DNA of 57,433 bases from Clostridia bacterium (GCA_017625095.1 JAGALQ010000042.1:1-57433); one strand, 5' to 3'; counted from the stretch's first letter, positions 40,013 to 48,604 are shown. The notes: generated by a model from the sequence alone, not told the origin. Numbers and translations are program-made.

Positions 40013-40936
40013 TTAGCTGAGTTCTGCAACAACAAGACCCATAAGCGCAATAAAGGCAATCAGCAAGAATGCAGCTGCCGTAAAGATAAGTGCAATTCTC
40101 TTTCCGTTGGGTTTGTTAGTCGGATTTTCGCCTTGTTCGGCTTCCTCCTCAAATTCCTCTGATACTGAAATTTCCTCGTGTGCGACAATTTCTTTTGCAA
40201 TTTCAACAGGCTCTTCTGCCGCATCAGGAATTTGTTCTGCAGCCGAAGCGGGTATAGCAGACGTTACTTCGCTGAAAATTGCTTTTACCAAATCTGCCGC
40301 TACAACCGTCTTCTCCTTAGCATCCTGCATAATCATGCTGATTACGGGCGCCTGCTCAATCGGATATAATGCGGTTTTGCGGTTTATCATACGTTCCATT
40401 TCTGCTTTTATGTTAAATCTTGCCGCCTCAAGCTCACGTGCTGCATCCTCTTCTGAGCATCCGATAAATCCTGACATACGCTGCGTTGACAATCCGCCGA
40501 AATAATAGAGCATAACGGCAGCTCTCTGATTGTCGGGCAATGTGTCAATAATCTTGTTAATTGCGAGATTGACTTTTTCGGCATTCTCTACGCCCTGAGG
40601 TAAAAACTCCGTGTTTTCGTCAATCTGCTCGAAATCATCAGGCAGCACAACATTACCGAATTCAAGACGGTTTTCTTCCGTCATAAAATCGACACAGACA
40701 CCTGCAGTGATAAAGCTCAGCCATGCTTCAAAACTTTCGGGCTGCTGAAGGTTTGTAATATTATTAAAAGCCTCTTTATAGATTCGTGCAACAAGCTCCT
40801 GTGCAACAAGCTCATCGCCTGCAAATCGCAATGCGAAGTAATAAGTATCCTTAAAGCTCATACAGTAAAGCTTTGAACAAGCCGATAAATCCTTTTGCTG
40901 AGCCTGATAAACCAAATCGTTGATATTAAACTGCAT
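40013..40936 (-). CDS. Sigma-70-like (ECF) factor with C-terminal membrane anchor
   Basis: 307 residues. Residues about 1-100 match sigma region 2 (KDLSACSKLYCMSFKDTYYFAL, FEAWLSFITAGVCVDFM) and about 130-185 region 4 (LPDNQRAAVMLYYFGGLSTQRMSGFIGCSEEDAARELEAAR as pattern). A Glu-rich stretch (about 235-265) and a single membrane helix (about 281-305, IALIFTAAAFLLIAFIALMG) follow, with only a few residues outside. Region 4 is divergent at the DNA-recognition helix. ATG follows GAGGTGA. It would be tethered to the membrane from the cytoplasmic side. No anti-sigma gene adjoins it. Confidence 0.75.
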   Translation of the reverse strand: MQFNINDLVYQAQQKDLSACSKLYCMSFKDTYYFALRFAGDELVAQELVARIYKEAFNNITNLQQPESFEAWLSFITAGVCVDFMTEENRLEFGNVVLPDDFEQIDENTEFLPQGVENAEKVNLAINKIIDTLPDNQRAAVMLYYFGGLSTQRMSGFIGCSEEDAARELEAARFNIKAEMERMINRKTALYPIEQAPVISMIMQDAKEKTVVAADLVKAIFSEVTSAIPASAAEQIPDAAEEPVEIAKEIVAHEEISVSEEFEEEAEQGENPTNKPNGKRIALIFTAAAFLLIAFIALMGLVVAELS

Positions 40937-41080
40937 TAATAATCACCTCATAAATGTTTTCGCTGACTATATATTATATTAGTAACTGCACATCAGAATG
41001 TCAACCGTTATATAGAATATATTACCGCTTCACGCGCGTTTTGTCAACGGAACCATTCTTTATTCTTTCACATAATAACA

Positions 41081-41109
41081 TTGTAAATTAACTGCTACTG
41101 TGATAAAAT
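41081..41109 (+). promoter_or_regulatory. Promoter of the Gfo/Idh/MocA gene
   Basis: TTGTAA (41081-41086), 17-base spacer, TAAAAT (41104-41109). Confidence 0.6.
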
Positions 41110-41144
41110 AAATCAGACCCAACAACACAAAAGGGGCGCATACT

Positions 41145-42371
41145 ATGAAAAAATTTGTACAGGTAGGCTGCGGCATCCGCGGTATTGAAGGATACGCTGA
41201 GCCTATACTCAAAGAATTCAACAACCGAATCAAGCTCTGCGGTGTTTACGATATCAACCCCAAGCGCGCAGCACTTGTAAGCGAATTCGGCGGTGTTGAA
41301 GTGCCGGTCTATGACGATTTTGATAAAATGATCGATGCTGTTAAACCAGACACTGTTATTGTAACCACAAAAGACAGTATGCACGATTTTTACGTTATAA
41401 AAGCACTTGAAGCAGGCTGTGACGTAATTGTCGAAAAGCCGATGACCACAACCTTTGAAAAAGCAAATGCAATCAGAGAAGCCGAAATCAAATCCGGCAA
41501 AACGGTTACCGTTGTTTTCAACCTGCGTTACCTTCCGTTTTTTGCAAGGGTAAAAGAGCTGATGCAGGAAAAGGCTATCGGTGACGTGCTCAGCGTACAT
41601 TTTGAATGGTTGCTTGACACAGAGCACGGTGCAGACTATTTCAGACGTTGGCACCGCAGACGTGAAAACTCAGGCTCATTGCTCGTACATAAATCAACGC
41701 ATCATTTCGACCTTATTAACTGGTTTCTTGAGGACGACCCCGTTGCCGTCAACGCATACGGCTCAACAAGATTCTACGGTCCGACACGCGAAAACCGCTC
41801 GGAGCGATGTCTCACCTGCCCCCACAAAAAGACGTGTGAGTTTTACCTTGACATAAATCAGCCGCCTATGGATAAAATCTACCTTGCCTGTGAAGATGCA
41901 GACGGCTACTACAGAGACAGCTGTATCTTCTCCGAAGAAATCGACATCGAAGATTCCGTAAGCGTAAACGTGCTTTACAAAAAGGGCGCCGTTATGAGCT
42001 ATTCGCTCACTGCGCACTCACCCTATGAGGGGCTTCGCATCGCATTCAACGGCACGGAAGGTCGCCTTGAATTCTGCAAGATGGATTGGAGATACCCCGA
42101 CCTTGGTCAGGGAGTTAACAACGTTATCACAATATTCAACCGCAGAGGAGAAAAAATTGTGATTCACGCGCCTCAGGACGGCCCCGGAGGTCACGGCGGT
42201 GCTGACGAAAAAATCAGGGACAATCTGTTTATCGGCTGCAATAGCGACCCTCTCGGTCAGATGGCAGACACACGCGCAGGTATGATGTCAATCGGCATAG
42301 GTATGGCAGCAAACATATCTATGAAAGAAAAACGCAGAGTTTACCTGAGCGAGTATTACGGAGATTTATAA
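41145..42371 (+). CDS. Gfo/Idh/MocA family NAD(P)-dependent oxidoreductase
   Basis: 408 residues. N-terminal Rossmann domain with QVGCGIRGIEGYAEPIL and the family signature EKPMTTTFEKA (about 102-112); the C-terminal alpha/beta domain follows. Members oxidise or reduce sugars, inositols and related compounds. Within the C-terminal part a Cys-rich insert, CLTCPHKKTCEF plus later Cys residues to about 265, looks like a structural metal site seen in a subset of the family. Substrate not deducible. Stand-alone gene with own promoter and terminator. Confidence 0.9.
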   Translation: MKKFVQVGCGIRGIEGYAEPILKEFNNRIKLCGVYDINPKRAALVSEFGGVEVPVYDDFDKMIDAVKPDTVIVTTKDSMHDFYVIKALEAGCDVIVEKPMTTTFEKANAIREAEIKSGKTVTVVFNLRYLPFFARVKELMQEKAIGDVLSVHFEWLLDTEHGADYFRRWHRRRENSGSLLVHKSTHHFDLINWFLEDDPVAVNAYGSTRFYGPTRENRSERCLTCPHKKTCEFYLDINQPPMDKIYLACEDADGYYRDSCIFSEEIDIEDSVSVNVLYKKGAVMSYSLTAHSPYEGLRIAFNGTEGRLEFCKMDWRYPDLGQGVNNVITIFNRRGEKIVIHAPQDGPGGHGGADEKIRDNLFIGCNSDPLGQMADTRAGMMSIGIGMAANISMKEKRRVYLSEYYGDL

Positions 42372-42382
42372 CCGGGATATAC

Positions 42383-42424
42383 AAGACTGCGGTTGAGTCA
42401 TACCGCAGTCTTGCTTATTTTTTA
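42383..42424 (+). terminator. Terminator of the Gfo/Idh/MocA gene
   Basis: AAGACTGCGGT/ACCGCAGTCTT stem, then TGCTTATTTTTT. Confidence 0.9.
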
Positions 42425-42439
42425 CGAAGTTGATATAAT
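42411..42439 (+). promoter_or_regulatory. Promoter of the RACo-like gene
   Basis: TTGCTT (42411-42416), 17-base spacer, TATAAT (42434-42439) preceded by TG one base upstream (extended -10). It overlaps the tail of the preceding terminator. Confidence 0.6.
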
Positions 42440-42471
42440 GGCTCATATAAACAAAACGAGGGCTAAAATTT

Positions 42472-43854
42472 ATGCACAAGGTGACAGTCAACGGCAAAAC
42501 CGAATATGCACCTCATGGCACGCTTTTATCCGACATTCTCAACAAGTCGGGGAAAGGCGTTGAACACCTGTGCGGCGGTAAAGGAATATGCAGAAAATGC
42601 ACCGTCACCGTTGACGGAAAGTCCGAGCTTTCATGCCGATATAAAATTGAATCCGACATCACCGTATGCTTTGATGAAAAGGGCGAAATCCTTTCCGAAA
42701 CGGGTGCGCACCAATCGGGAACCGTGACGGATAACGTCTGCTATGCACTGGATATCGGCACAACCACTCTGGCACTTGCCCTTGTATCTCTTGACGAAAA
42801 GAAAATAATAAAAGCAGTAACGCGCACCAACCCTCAGATAAAATACGGTGCGGATGTTATAACAAGAATTGAATACTGCACAAAAAACGGGGTTGATTCA
42901 CTGCAGAGAGCCGTTATAACCGAAATCAACACAATGATAAAACAGCTCGGCATCTGCGCGGAAAAAATGTACGTTTCGGGCAACACAACGATGCTTCACC
43001 TGTTTTTCGGTGTTGACTGCTCAGCAATGGGCGTTGCACCGTATACACCTTCATTTCTCGGAAGCAGAACGGAAAAAGCCAAAGCTTTGGGAATAGAAAG
43101 CGTCGAAACTGTTGAATCCCTGCCGATGGTTGATGCGTTTGTCGGAGCGGATATTGTAGCAGGTCTGGGTCTTGTTGCTCTGCCCGAAAAAGGCAGACAC
43201 AGTCTGCTTGTTGACCTTGGCACAAATGCGGAAATTGTGCTTTTTGATGATGAATCGGCACTGTGCACCTCCGCAGCGGCAGGTCCCTGCTTTGAGGGTG
43301 CAAACATATCGTGCGGAATGAGTGCGACCGACGGTGCGGTTTACGCTTACACCTGCGGCAGAACCAAAACGGTAGGTAACGCACCTGCAAAGGGAATCTG
43401 CGGCACGGGTCTGATTGATATAATTGCTCACTTTGTCGGCAACGGCACGGTTGACGAAACCGGTTTTATGGAAAATCAATGTATTGAAATCGCAGAAAAC
43501 GTGAGCATAAATCAAGAAGATATCAGACAGTATCAGCTCGCAAAATCGGCTGTTTATTCGGCAATTGTTACTCTTTTAAAAATAAAACAAGTCGACTTGA
43601 GCGATATAGAAACGCTGTACATTTCGGGCGGTTTTTCTGCAAAAGTCAACGTCGCCAATGCGGCTCTGACAGGACTTCTGCCCAAGGAGCTGACCGACAA
43701 ATGCACCGCGCTTAATAACAGCAGCCTGCTCGGTACGGTGAAATATGCAGCAGAAAACAATCACCTTTTCAAAAACAGAATCACATACGTTGATCTGTCG
43801 GCAAATCCTGATTTTTCTGACCTTTTCATAGAAAATATGATGTTTGACCATTAA
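42472..43854 (+). CDS. RACo-like 2Fe-2S/ASKHA corrinoid-protein reductive activator
   Basis: 460 residues. N-terminal 2Fe-2S ferredoxin domain (about 1-80) with Cys ligands in HLCGGKGICRKCTV and ELSC; then an ASKHA ATPase domain of the DUF4445 kind (about 90-450) with ALDIGTTTLALALV, SGNTTMLHLFFG, VDLGTNAEIVLF, GICGTGLIDIIAHF and YISGGFSAKV. RACo proteins use ATP to return inactive Co(II) corrinoid proteins to Co(I). At 460 residues it is shorter than typical RACo (about 600), lacking most of the linker. No corrinoid protein or methyltransferase gene lies in the window, so its partner is elsewhere. Confidence 0.85.
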   Translation: MHKVTVNGKTEYAPHGTLLSDILNKSGKGVEHLCGGKGICRKCTVTVDGKSELSCRYKIESDITVCFDEKGEILSETGAHQSGTVTDNVCYALDIGTTTLALALVSLDEKKIIKAVTRTNPQIKYGADVITRIEYCTKNGVDSLQRAVITEINTMIKQLGICAEKMYVSGNTTMLHLFFGVDCSAMGVAPYTPSFLGSRTEKAKALGIESVETVESLPMVDAFVGADIVAGLGLVALPEKGRHSLLVDLGTNAEIVLFDDESALCTSAAAGPCFEGANISCGMSATDGAVYAYTCGRTKTVGNAPAKGICGTGLIDIIAHFVGNGTVDETGFMENQCIEIAENVSINQEDIRQYQLAKSAVYSAIVTLLKIKQVDLSDIETLYISGGFSAKVNVANAALTGLLPKELTDKCTALNNSSLLGTVKYAAENNHLFKNRITYVDLSANPDFSDLFIENMMFDH

Positions 43855-43882
43855 AAAAAGCCTGTCTGTGACAGGCTTTTTT
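43854..43882. terminator. Bidirectional terminator
   Basis: AAAAAGCCTGTC-TGT-GACAGGCTTTTT, flanked by A- and T-tracts, between convergent genes. Confidence 0.9.
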
Positions 43883-43891
43883 GTGTTTATA

Positions 43892-45304
43892 TCAGTCCCA
43901 TTCGGCACCCGTAACGGTATCCATATCAATACCCTTGGTTTCGCCGACGTTTTTAAACAGCACAGCGAGAGCAGATACAAAGCCGGGCACAAGCATACAA
44001 AGCGTTGCCGTGCCGATAAGGCTGTTGCCGAGCTTGATTGCGCAAAGTGTACCGACACCGAGCGAAATACCGTAGCCCACTGCAGTAACAATATACTGGG
44101 CAGAAATTGCAGAGGAACGTAAGTTTGTGGGTGCCGACTCGCCTATCATCATAATAAGCACGTCGTTGACAGAGTAATAGCTGCCGACAAACACACCGCT
44201 CAGGAAACCGATAACGTAAGGATTAAGACCGTATTTTGCGCCCAATGAGAAGCCGAGGAAACCGACAAGGCAGTTGAATGCTGTGAGGATTGCCGCAGCT
44301 TTTCTGCCGAGCCAGTCGGACACAAAGCCCATAAGCACCTGAGCCACGGCAGAGCCTATCGGGAAAAGGATGAGTGCGGTTGTTACCGCATCACCTGCTG
44401 AAATTATACCGCTGCCCTCATAGCCGTAGTTAAGAATAGGCTCATAGTTTATACTGCCGTAGAATCCGATATTTGCAAGTGCTGAAACAACATAGAGCCA
44501 GCGCAGCTGCTTATGGCTGAGCGCAAACCTGAGCGCAGGAATAAGACCGCCCTGCTTGGATTCTGCCTTTTTGCTGTTTTTAAGCTGCATTTTTTCTTCT
44601 TCACTCATACGAAGGTAGTTGAGCCTTGATTCAACAAAAGCAGGCGTTTCCTTTGCGCCCAGAAGCGCAATGAAGCTGACAACAAGACCGATAACTGCGG
44701 GAATGAAATAAACCATTCTCCAGCCGTACGAATCGCCTGCTGCACTGACAAGCCAGCGTCTGAGAAGCGGCACGAGCATAACGCCCATATTTGCAAAAAA
44801 CTTTATCGTTGAGTAAATCCTTGCACGGTGCTTTGACGGAGAAGATTCCATAATATAAACAACGTGCATATCGTGAGGAATAAAAAACTGAATAAAGCAG
44901 GCACCGATTACATAAAGCGCAATATTGTTTGAAAGATAAATCAGCAGAAGCGAAAAACTCATACCGAATGTGTTGATGATAAGGAATTTCTTTCTGCCCC
45001 AGCGGTCAGCAAGCGGTCTGTAAAGAAGACCTATCGCCTGGAACGGAATTGCAAGGCTTGATACAAGGTCGAGCATACCTACCGAGCTCTGACCGAAATT
45101 TGACATAAGGTCGGCGGCAATCTCGCTCTTCATAAGCATACCTATCTGTGATGCAATTTCATCCGTTGCATAGATAAGCGTAATTATGAAAACGATATAT
45201 GCAAAGTAAAGCTTACCGCCCGAACCTTTTCTTTGCTTTTCCCATTTGCTTATTTCTTTCTCCGTTCTGCGCCGAAGTTTTTCAGCAGATATCTGAGTAG
45301 CCAT
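43892..45304 (-). CDS. Major facilitator superfamily transporter
   Basis: 470 residues, about 12 membrane helices, with a basic cytoplasmic N-terminus of about 28 residues. The cytoplasmic loop motif between helices 2 and 3 is YRPLADRWGRKKFLI, and FVSDWLGRKAAAIL is its counterpart in the second half, both MFS hallmarks. DMHVVYIMESSPSKHRAR and MIGESAPTNLRSSAI resemble sugar/organic-acid porters. Substrate not clear. RBS is GGGGAGATGA. It is preceded by a good promoter and several palindromes that may be operators. Confidence 0.88.
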   Translation of the reverse strand: MATQISAEKLRRRTEKEISKWEKQRKGSGGKLYFAYIVFIITLIYATDEIASQIGMLMKSEIAADLMSNFGQSSVGMLDLVSSLAIPFQAIGLLYRPLADRWGRKKFLIINTFGMSFSLLLIYLSNNIALYVIGACFIQFFIPHDMHVVYIMESSPSKHRARIYSTIKFFANMGVMLVPLLRRWLVSAAGDSYGWRMVYFIPAVIGLVVSFIALLGAKETPAFVESRLNYLRMSEEEKMQLKNSKKAESKQGGLIPALRFALSHKQLRWLYVVSALANIGFYGSINYEPILNYGYEGSGIISAGDAVTTALILFPIGSAVAQVLMGFVSDWLGRKAAAILTAFNCLVGFLGFSLGAKYGLNPYVIGFLSGVFVGSYYSVNDVLIMMIGESAPTNLRSSAISAQYIVTAVGYGISLGVGTLCAIKLGNSLIGTATLCMLVPGFVSALAVLFKNVGETKGIDMDTVTGAEWD

Positions 45305-45338
45305 AAGTCATCTCCCCGAGCTTATGTATTTTTGAAAT

Positions 45339-45367
45339 ATTATATCACATATATATTGAAATAGCAA
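45339..45367 (-). promoter_or_regulatory. Promoter of the MFS gene
   Basis: Minus-strand TTGCTA (45362-45367), 17-base spacer, TATAAT (45339-45344). Confidence 0.65.
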
Positions 45368-45454
45368 TTTTGTTTGACATATAACTTCAAAGCAGAAATA
45401 CTTTGCAATAAATAAATTTTTCATAATTTCTTTTTGGAAACCATTTCATCAATT

Positions 45455-45479
45455 CTTTCAGCTATAATAAAGCTGAAAG
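45455..45479. terminator. Orphan hairpin CTTTCAGCT/AGCTGAAAG
   Basis: Perfect nine-base inverted repeat with a seven-base loop, followed on the plus strand by TTTCTTTGTTTT. No plus-strand gene ends here, so it may be an operator for the MFS gene or a relic. Confidence 0.4.
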
Positions 45480-45532
45480 TTTCTTTGTTTTAAAGCTATC
45501 GATGAGAATCATAGCTCGATTCCCCTATAAAG

Positions 45533-45572
45533 CAAAGGTGCATCACGGTAAATCCGGATGCACCTTTGTTTT
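45533..45572. terminator. Terminator after ribU
   Basis: CAAAGGTGCATC/GATGCACCTTTG stem immediately beyond the ribU stop. The T-rich tail on the minus strand is short. Confidence 0.75.
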
Positions 45573-45573
45573 A

Positions 45574-46233
45574 TTATTTCCTGAGTATAAAAATCACAGC
45601 GATAAGAGTTGCAATTACAAGCACGGATACAACCGCAATAGCAACATTCGGCAGAACTTTACCGTTCTGTTCTGAAGAAGCAGGAGGAATCAGCTTCGCT
45701 TTACGAAGTGCCGAAACAACAGGTTTATAGAGCAGAAGTGTGAAAGCAGTATTTAAGCCGCCCTTGATGAGATTGAACGGAAGGAATGCGGGCACAAGAA
45801 GCGCCTTGACCTCTTCACGGGGAATGTTCATATACATAGGCGTTATTGCATAGTTCCAGAGCAGCATTGCCGCGGTTGTAAACAGACAGCCTGCGACAAG
45901 ACCGATAACTGCGCCCGAAAGAGTGCGCTTTTTCTTATAAATAACTGCCGCCGTGCAGGCAAAGGTACAGGTTGAAATGATATTCATAACGAGACCGATA
46001 GGACCTGTATCGCTGACCGTAACAGCCTCAACGAGAGAAACCACAACGCTTATCAGCGCTGATGAAAGCGGACCGAAGATAAAACCGCCGAGGGTAATAA
46101 CAATGTCTTTGGGATCATACTGCAAAAAAAGCACAATCGGCGGCAGCATACGGCTGAAAAAAAGTGCGACATAAGCAACAGCACAGAGCATTGACAGCGT
46201 TGTCAGCTTTTTGATAAACCTTTTGTCCTTCAT
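45574..46233 (-). CDS. ribU: Riboflavin-specific ECF transporter S component
   Basis: Substrate-binding membrane subunit for riboflavin uptake, 219 residues with about six helices; it works with the shared EcfA-EcfA'-EcfT module encoded elsewhere. The start MKDKRFIKKLTTLSML is set at ATG 46231-46233 because GAGGTG lies seven bases upstream; reading further upstream in frame enters the riboswitch. YDPKDIVITLGGFIFGPLSS near 55-75 is typical of S components. The FMN riboswitch in the leader fixes the substrate call as riboflavin. Confidence 0.93.
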   Translation of the reverse strand: MKDKRFIKKLTTLSMLCAVAYVALFFSRMLPPIVLFLQYDPKDIVITLGGFIFGPLSSALISVVVSLVEAVTVSDTGPIGLVMNIISTCTFACTAAVIYKKKRTLSGAVIGLVAGCLFTTAAMLLWNYAITPMYMNIPREEVKALLVPAFLPFNLIKGGLNTAFTLLLYKPVVSALRKAKLIPPASSEQNGKVLPNVAIAVVSVLVIATLIAVIFILRK

Positions 46234-46249
46234 TTCAAACACCTCGCAA

Positions 46250-46287
46250 AAAATCAAGCACCGGAAGAACTTATCCTCCGGTGCAAT
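46250..46287 (-). terminator. Riboswitch-controlled terminator before ribU
   Basis: GCACCGGA/TCCGGTGC stem, followed on the minus strand by TTGATTTTTT, between the aptamer and the ribU start. The expected expression platform: FMN binding favours this hairpin. Confidence 0.8.
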
Positions 46288-46326
46288 GAAAGCTGAGAAA
46301 CCGACCGTTAAAACAGCCGTAAACAA

Positions 46327-46441
46327 ACCTTCTTCCATCCAGACTTTAACTGTCGGTATTGGAGTTGCACCAATTCATACACATCAACGTGCTTGCGGAC
46401 TATACCGCCGATCGGGAATTTCACCCTGCCCCGAAGAGTTT
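46327..46441 (-). promoter_or_regulatory. FMN riboswitch (RFN element)
   Basis: Minus-strand aptamer with the conserved words CTTCGGGGCAGGGTGAAATT, CGGCGGTATAGTCCGCAAGC, TTGGTGCAACTCCAATACCG and AGTCTGGATGGAAGAAG in the right order. It senses FMN and shuts off ribU when flavin is plentiful. Confidence 0.96.
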
Positions 46442-46462
46442 TCCGAGTATTTACTTTACTAC

Positions 46463-46491
46463 ATTAAACCACAAAACAACTGCTGTGTCAA
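46463..46491 (-). promoter_or_regulatory. Promoter of the FMN riboswitch-ribU unit
   Basis: Minus-strand TTGACA (46486-46491), 17-base spacer, TTTAAT (46463-46468). Back-to-back with the GH130 promoter only 13 bases away. Confidence 0.75.
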
Positions 46492-46504
46492 GACAAAACA
46501 TATA

Positions 46505-46533
46505 TTGACAAATCTGCTGTATACAAATACAAT
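46505..46533 (+). promoter_or_regulatory. Promoter of the GH130 gene
   Basis: TTGACA (46505-46510), 17-base spacer, TACAAT (46528-46533). Confidence 0.75.
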
Positions 46534-46562
46534 AAAGTCATAACTGACGGGAGGTAAATAAA

Positions 46563-47513
46563 ATGGCTAAAATAATCGGCGACGCAATACCCAACATTCC
46601 GTGGCAGGATAAGCCCGAGGGTTACAGATACCCCGTATGGCGTTATGACGGCAACCCCATCATCACAAGAGACAATCTCTATATGGCAAACAGCATTTTT
46701 AACTCGGCAGTTGTCCCCTTCGGTGACGGCTTTGCAGGTGTATTCAGAGTTGATGTTATGAGCCGCGACCATACGCTTGTTGTCGGCTACAGCAAGGACG
46801 CAATTAACTGGGAGCTTGAAGAAAAGGTTATTTTCAGAGGCTATGACCCCAGACTCTGCCTTATAGACGGCAAATATTACCTTTCCTGGGTAAACCTCAC
46901 ACCTCACGGCACAACAATCGGCATTGCTTACACAACCGATTTCAAAGAGTGGACTCAGCTGGAAGACGCTTGTTACCCCGTTGCAAGAAACGGTGTGCTC
47001 TTCCCTAGAAAGGTCAACGATGAATATCTCCTGCTGATACGCCCCTGCGACAGAGGTCACACCCCCTACGGCGACATTTTCCTCAGCCACAGCAAGGATC
47101 TTACATACTGGGGCAAACACAGATTTGTTATGAAGCCCGAAAAGAACTGGGAGATGACAAAGGTTGGCGCAGGCCCCACACCGATCGAAACCGATGAGGG
47201 CTGGCTGATGTTCTACCACGGCGTGCTCACAAGCTGCAACGGCTTCACATACGCAATGGGTGCGGCAATACTCGACAAGGATGAACCGTGGAAGGTGCTC
47301 CACCGTGCAGACAGCTTTATGCTTGCACCGCACGAGCTTTACGAGTGTGTGGGCGACGTACCGAATGTTGTATTCCCGTGCGCAGCACTTGCAGATGCTG
47401 ACACAGGCAGAATCGCAATATATTACGGCGGCGCAGACACTGTTGTTGCGCTTGCTTTCACAACGGTTGACGAAACCGTAAAATTCATAAAAGATCACGA
47501 CCTGATCAAATAA
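46563..47513 (+). CDS. GH130 family beta-1,4-mannoside phosphorylase
   Basis: 316-residue five-bladed propeller enzyme that phosphorolyses beta-mannosides such as mannosyl-glucose or mannooligosaccharides to mannose 1-phosphate. No signal peptide, so it works inside the cell. Blocks seen are RYDGNPIITRDNLYMANSIF, AGVFRVDVMSRDHTLVVGYS, YDPRLCLIDGKYYLSWVN (catalytic Asp expected here), and GWLMFYHGV. Length fits the family (310-340). ATG follows GGGAGGT. Exact acceptor size is not predictable. Uses the divergent promoter opposite the ribU unit. Confidence 0.92.
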   Translation: MAKIIGDAIPNIPWQDKPEGYRYPVWRYDGNPIITRDNLYMANSIFNSAVVPFGDGFAGVFRVDVMSRDHTLVVGYSKDAINWELEEKVIFRGYDPRLCLIDGKYYLSWVNLTPHGTTIGIAYTTDFKEWTQLEDACYPVARNGVLFPRKVNDEYLLLIRPCDRGHTPYGDIFLSHSKDLTYWGKHRFVMKPEKNWEMTKVGAGPTPIETDEGWLMFYHGVLTSCNGFTYAMGAAILDKDEPWKVLHRADSFMLAPHELYECVGDVPNVVFPCAALADADTGRIAIYYGGADTVVALAFTTVDETVKFIKDHDLIK

Positions 47514-47518
47514 CACTT

Positions 47519-47550
47519 AACCCCCGTAACTCAGCTGAGCTACGGGGGTT
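47519..47550 (+). terminator. Terminator of the GH130 gene
   Basis: AACCCCCGTA/TACGGGGGTT stem with inner AGCT pairs; lies six bases after the stop. Confidence 0.8.
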
Positions 47551-47584
47551 AATAATTATCCGACCTGATTATTTTTGTATTTTA

Positions 47585-48508
47585 TCATACACCGGATGAT
47601 ATTTTTTCTTTTGCCTTTTCGGGTTTTGTATCGGTTTTTTTATCAAGAAGAGATGTGAAGTTGATTATGAACAGCAGTGCATAAGCCACCCACATCGGCA
47701 GATTCTCGATAAATGCGCTCTTGCCGACGGTTACGAGCAGAACAAGCATAAGCAGGAGCACGGCAACGAAAAACACGGTTGCAAATATGTATTTTTTATC
47801 CTTCTGTGCAGATTTGTGGAAAAGGAATATAACAACGCCTGCAGCACCTAAAAACGCAAAAATCAGAGCAGTTGCCCAATGAGAAAGGCAGCGTGCGGTC
47901 ATAACGAGATCAAGGCCCGCAGAAGGCACATTGATTGTGACAAAAATTGCAACACAACCGAGAGTTGTAACAATAACGCCTGCTTTACCTTTATAGTTGT
48001 TTTTGCGGTACATATAAAGCGTGTTTGTAAAGATAGAAAGAGAAGCCAGCACACCCCAGATTCTGAAATACCACGGGTAGCGCAGACCGAGCATACTTGC
48101 CGTAACGTCGGTAAGGATATTGCCGAACTGCTCAGGGAAACTCAGGAAGCCGTACCATGTGATAAACGCGCAGCCTGCAATCAGGTTGAGCATACAGAAT
48201 ACTGTTGTGCCTTTGCTCAGCTTATCTGCAAAAAGAATTTTCTTTATGAAGAAAGCATATAAAAACAAAAGCACGGTTGAAAAAGCAACCCACAGCCAAT
48301 ATACCGTTGCGCTTTCATACAACGGTTGCTGGAGCATACCGTCAAACTTTGCAACATAATCCGCAGCAGGCAGAAGCGCATCCTCCTGCGTAGGAATAAT
48401 AAACGGAAACTGATCCCACTTCATAAAAAGAGACATCCACAGTCCGTAGACAAGCGCAAGTGCACCCGATAAGCCCATAAAAACTTTCATCATTTTTTTA
48501 TCACTCAT
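47585..48508 (-). CDS. Multi-spanning membrane protein of unknown function
   Basis: 307 residues with about eight predicted membrane helices, a short basic N-terminus (MSDKKMMKVFMG) and a Lys/Glu-rich C-terminal tail. ATG 48506-48508 is chosen because GGGGTG stands upstream; an in-frame start five codons earlier would remove it. I recognise no family, although conserved-looking Trp/Tyr-rich segments (YPWYFRIWGVLASLSIF) lie in the middle. Single-gene unit. Confidence 0.7.
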   Translation of the reverse strand: MSDKKMMKVFMGLSGALALVYGLWMSLFMKWDQFPFIIPTQEDALLPAADYVAKFDGMLQQPLYESATVYWLWVAFSTVLLFLYAFFIKKILFADKLSKGTTVFCMLNLIAGCAFITWYGFLSFPEQFGNILTDVTASMLGLRYPWYFRIWGVLASLSIFTNTLYMYRKNNYKGKAGVIVTTLGCVAIFVTINVPSAGLDLVMTARCLSHWATALIFAFLGAAGVVIFLFHKSAQKDKKYIFATVFFVAVLLLMLVLLVTVGKSAFIENLPMWVAYALLFIINFTSLLDKKTDTKPEKAKEKISSGV

Positions 48509-48604
48509 AAATACACACCCCACATTTTCATTTGATTTTTTGTATTATAACATATCAGAACTTAACAAATCAACCGGATGCTGTTAAAATATCCGGTTTA
48601 AAAA

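Noticed and set aside
46234-46338. N-terminal extension of RibU into the leader
   Set aside because: The extension runs through the riboswitch terminator and aptamer; the start at 46233 has a proper ribosome site and gives a normal S component.
46488-47516. Long open frame antisense to the GH130 gene
   Set aside because: The plus-strand frame has full GH130 motifs, promoter, ribosome site and terminator; the antisense frame is Cys/Val-rich without motifs.
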